Assembly (NCBI GenBank): GCA_900768695.1
Contig: CAAGDY010000455.1
Span: 1-8,149 of the forward strand
Reading direction: 5' to 3'
DNA: 8,149 nucleotides
Source: an uncultured Anaerovibrio sp.
GTDB taxonomy: Bacteria; Bacillota; Negativicutes; Selenomonadales; Selenomonadaceae
Positions 5,908-8,149 of this stretch are shown piece after piece. The notes below the pieces were generated by a model. It made no database searches. It was not told the DNA's origin and worked only from the letters and a program-made list of their open reading frames with translations. A program made the translations under genes and the position numbers. Numbering within the stretch: position 1 is the first letter of the stretch; the number at the start of each line of letters is the position of its first letter.

Positions 5908-5912
5908 AAACA

Positions 5913-5965
5913 TGCAGGCTGCGCATCTTATCTGAAGCTTTGACGGATATGGTGCGCAGCTTGTG
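5913..5965 (+). other. Long hairpin between permease and lacZ, without a T tract
   Basis: The core arms 5918-5932 and 5946-5960 pair with one mismatch (5928/5950) and one wobble (5926/5952). Further pairs, several of them wobbles, extend the stem to 5913/5965, around a 13-nt loop (5933-5945). The uninterrupted GCTGCGCA/TGCGCAGC block makes it stable. The bases after it (TACAATCTGTATAG) are not a T run, so it is not a canonical intrinsic terminator. It may protect the 3' end of the permease message, block RNases, or reduce read-through into lacZ. Confidence 0.6.
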
Positions 5966-5972
5966 CTACAAT
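5964..5972 (+). promoter_or_regulatory. Possible extended -10 promoter for lacZ
   Basis: TGCTACAAT is a TGn-extended -10 with a 5 of 6 hexamer. There is no -35 at 17 bp; TTGACG (5940-5945) is 21 bp away, too far for a standard promoter. A start near 5979 would give a leader of about 27 nt with GAGGGG (5993-5998). It would allow lacZ transcription independent of the upstream genes, just past the intergenic hairpin. Confidence 0.3.
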
Positions 5973-6005
5973 CTGTATAGTTGCTTAGAAAAGAGGGGTA
6001 TATAA

Positions 6006-8149
6006 ATGAACAAAAACGGCTTTGATGCAGGCAGGCTGGCCAATCCGCTATATTTTGAGGAAAATGTATTGGCTCCGCATAGTGATCATGAGTATTATGC
6101 CAGCATGGGGGAATTGAGCGAGGGGGTAACTTCCTTCAGGCGGACGCTGAACGGCCTGTGGCACATTCATGTGGCGAGGAATGTAGCAGAGCGCATTGAT
6201 GGCTTTGAGGCAAGGGATTATGACTGCCACAGCTGGCCTACCATCCGGGTGCCTGCCCATATTCAGCTGGAGGGCTATGGTGAGCCTCATTATACCAATA
6301 CAACCTATCCCTGGGATGGCCATGAGGTAATTGTGCCCGGGGAAATTCCTGAGGGGAACAATCCTGTGGCTTCCTATGTGAAATATTTTGTCCTGCCTGA
6401 AAACTGGGATAATGCCTTTATTTCCTTTCAGGGGAGTGAGTCTGCTATTGCAGTCTGGCTGAATGGCAGCTTCGTGGGCTACAGCGAGGACAGCTTTACG
6501 CCTGCTGATTTTGATTTGACACCTTATGTCATTGCCGGTGAAAACAAGCTGGCGGTGCAGGTATTCCGCTATTCCAGCGGCAGCTGGCTGGAGGACCAGG
6601 ATTTCTGGCGTTTCAGCGGTCTGTTTCGGGAGGTGTATTTGTATACCAAGCCTGCTATCCATGTGGAGGATATTTTTGTACATGCCTGTCCGACAGAGGA
6701 TTATCAGTCTGGCCGTCTGAGCTTTGAGGTGCGGTGGAACAGCACAGCCGCTAAAAGGCTGCTGGTGAAGCTGTTTGATGCAGAGGGAAAACAGCTTCTG
6801 GATGAGGTGCAGGAGCTGGCCGGTACAAGTGAAAGCAGCTTTGCGGCAGAGCTGCCTGAGGTAAGGCTGTGGAGTGCCGAGGAGCCGAACCTTTACAGGC
6901 TGCTGCTGGTGGCAGAGGATGCAGAGGGAAGGGTGCAGGAGGTTATTCCTCAGTATGTGGGCTTCCGCCAGTTCAGGCTGGAGGGCAATATCATGAAGCT
7001 CAATGGCAGGCGGATTGTCTTTAAGGGAACTAACCGCCATGAGTTTGACTGCTATAGTGGCAGGGCCTGTGACCTGAAGCTGATTGAGCAGGATATTATC
7101 ACCATGAAGCAGAACAATATTAATGCCCTGCGCTGCTCACATTATCCAAACAGCAGCCGTATCTACGAGCTGTGTGATATTTATGGGCTGTATGTGATTG
7201 ACGAAACAAACCTGGAAACCCACGGCACCTGGATGCGCAATGGCGGTGATTACCCTGATGAAAATACCCTGCCTGACAGCAATCCGAGATGGCAGGAGGC
7301 AGTGCTGCAAAGGGCGAGGAATATGCTGGAACGGGACAAGAATCATCCATCCATCCTCATCTGGTCCTGCGGCAATGAATCCTTCGGGGGCAAGACGATT
7401 TTTGCGATGCACGAGTATTTCAGGCAGGCAGATCCTTCCCGGCTGGTACATTATGAGGGGCTGTTCCATGACAGGCGTTATAATGGCTCCAGCGATATGG
7501 AGAGCCAGATGTATACCAAGGCAGCGGATATCAGGGCATTTTTGCAGGAGCATAGGGATAAGCCTTTTATTTGCTGCGAATATACCCATTCCATGGGCAA
7601 TTCCAACGGCGGCATGCACAAGTATACTGAGCTGGCAGATGAGGAGGAGCTTTATCAGGGCGGCTTTATCTGGGATTATGTAGACCAGGCCATCAGTGCC
7701 CGTGACTGCCGTGGCAGGGAGGCATTTCTGTACGGCGGTGATTTTGGGGACAGGCCTAGTGACTATAACTTCAGCGGCAACGGCATTGTCTTTGCAGACC
7801 GCCGGGTTACGCCGAAAATGCAGGAGGTCAAGTTTAATTATCAGAATTTTGAACTGCTGCCTGATGAAAGCGGCGTAAAAATCGTCAACAAGAGCCTGTT
7901 CACTGATGCAGGTAAGTATGCTTTGGTGGTTTCCCTGCTGAAAGGCGGCGTAAAGGTCTGGGAGAATATCCTGCAGGCAGAGGCGGCTCCTGGCAATGAG
8001 GTCTTTGTAGCTGTGAAATGGCCGTCCTATGGGCCGGGTGAGTATGTGTACACTGCCTCGCTGGTGCTGAAGCAGGCCGAAAGCTGGGCGGCGGCAGGCC
8101 ATGAGGTGGCCTTTGGACAGCAGGCTGTATGCAGGGAAGCTGCCGGCGG
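6006..8149 (+). CDS. lacZ: Beta-galactosidase, LacZ type, glycoside hydrolase family 2 (3' end outside window)
   Basis: The frame stays open from ATG 6006 to the window edge (714 codons, no stop or frameshift). ATG is preceded by GAGGGG (5993-5998) at 7 bases. LacZ hydrolyses lactose and other beta-galactosides in the cytoplasm. Domain order fits GH2: jelly-roll sugar-binding domain (about 40-215, with YSEDS Asp162), immunoglobulin-like domain (about 216-325), TIM barrel from about 330, then the start of the later beta domains. Key residues, with E. coli LacZ equivalents: His345 in NRHEF (His357), Glu404 and His406 in LETHG (Glu416, His418, Mg site), acid/base Glu458 in CGNES (Glu461), nucleophile Glu525 in CCEYTHSMGN (Glu537), Trp556 in WDYVDQ (Trp568), Phe589 and Asn592 (Phe601, Asn604, Na site). 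A 9-residue insertion relative to E. coli lies between His406 and Glu458. The last few hundred residues are missing. Confidence 0.96.
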   Translation, partial: MNKNGFDAGRLANPLYFEENVLAPHSDHEYYASMGELSEGVTSFRRTLNGLWHIHVARNVAERIDGFEARDYDCHSWPTIRVPAHIQLEGYGEPHYTNTTYPWDGHEVIVPGEIPEGNNPVASYVKYFVLPENWDNAFISFQGSESAIAVWLNGSFVGYSEDSFTPADFDLTPYVIAGENKLAVQVFRYSSGSWLEDQDFWRFSGLFREVYLYTKPAIHVEDIFVHACPTEDYQSGRLSFEVRWNSTAAKRLLVKLFDAEGKQLLDEVQELAGTSESSFAAELPEVRLWSAEEPNLYRLLLVAEDAEGRVQEVIPQYVGFRQFRLEGNIMKLNGRRIVFKGTNRHEFDCYSGRACDLKLIEQDIITMKQNNINALRCSHYPNSSRIYELCDIYGLYVIDETNLETHGTWMRNGGDYPDENTLPDSNPRWQEAVLQRARNMLERDKNHPSILIWSCGNESFGGKTIFAMHEYFRQADPSRLVHYEGLFHDRRYNGSSDMESQMYTKAADIRAFLQEHRDKPFICCEYTHSMGNSNGGMHKYTELADEEELYQGGFIWDYVDQAISARDCRGREAFLYGGDFGDRPSDYNFSGNGIVFADRRVTPKMQEVKFNYQNFELLPDESGVKIVNKSLFTDAGKYALVVSLLKGGVKVWENILQAEAAPGNEVFVAVKWPSYGPGEYVYTASLVLKQAESWAAAGHEVAFGQQAVCREAAG

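Noticed and set aside
5940..5972. TTGACG with TACAAT as a standard sigma-A promoter for lacZ
   Set aside because: The 21-bp spacer is too long; only the extended -10 reading was kept, at low confidence.
5967..5998. Third copy of the shared regulator motif before lacZ (TACAAT ... AGAAA-AGAGG)
   Set aside because: It aligns only with gaps and its 3' part is the lacZ ribosome binding region, so the resemblance is probably coincidental.

Overview
This window carries a compact galactoside-utilisation locus from a bacterium that looks like a Firmicute (Bacillota). The evidence for that is strong AAGGAG/GAGGGG ribosome binding sites, AT-rich intergenic DNA next to moderately GC-rich genes, and a GH36 plus LacZ-type GH2 plus GPH-permease gene set. 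A Negativicute (Selenomonas/Mitsuokella-like) is a guess from the general look of codon use, with frequent AGG arginine and CTG leucine; the sequence alone does not prove it.

Layout. Bases 1-317 are the 3' end of a calcineurin-like metallophosphoesterase gene, unrelated to the rest and closed by a strong hairpin terminator (391-456). A regulatory region (446-619) leads into a GH36 alpha-galactosidase (620-2860, +). Converging on it, with only 20 bp between stop codons, is an AraC-family regulator (2881-3747, -). A 227-bp control region (3748-3974) separates this regulator from a divergent + strand cluster. That cluster holds a free-standing fructose-type PTS EIIA protein (3975-4451), a GPH/MelB-type galactoside:cation symporter (4516-5907), and a LacZ-type beta-galactosidase (6006 to beyond the right edge). 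No rRNA, tRNA, CRISPR array or insertion sequence is visible.

How it likely works (inference). The permease brings in alpha- and/or beta-galactosides such as melibiose, raffinose-type sugars or lactose, and the two cytoplasmic glycosidases release galactose. The AraC protein resembles MsmR/RafR-type sensors and probably binds a motif found both upstream of the alpha-galactosidase gene (514-537) and in the regulator/EIIA intergenic region (3841-3864). The two copies match at 19 of 24 positions. This would couple the separately transcribed alpha-galactosidase to the permease/lacZ cluster.

The most unusual point is the EIIA gene. The permease lacks the C-terminal IIA domain of LacS-type carriers, yet a separate EIIA of the unrelated fructose/mannitol fold, with its phosphorylatable histidine intact, sits directly upstream of it. 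No EIIB or EIIC gene is in view. It may be a trans-acting phospho-regulator of the permease or of the locus.
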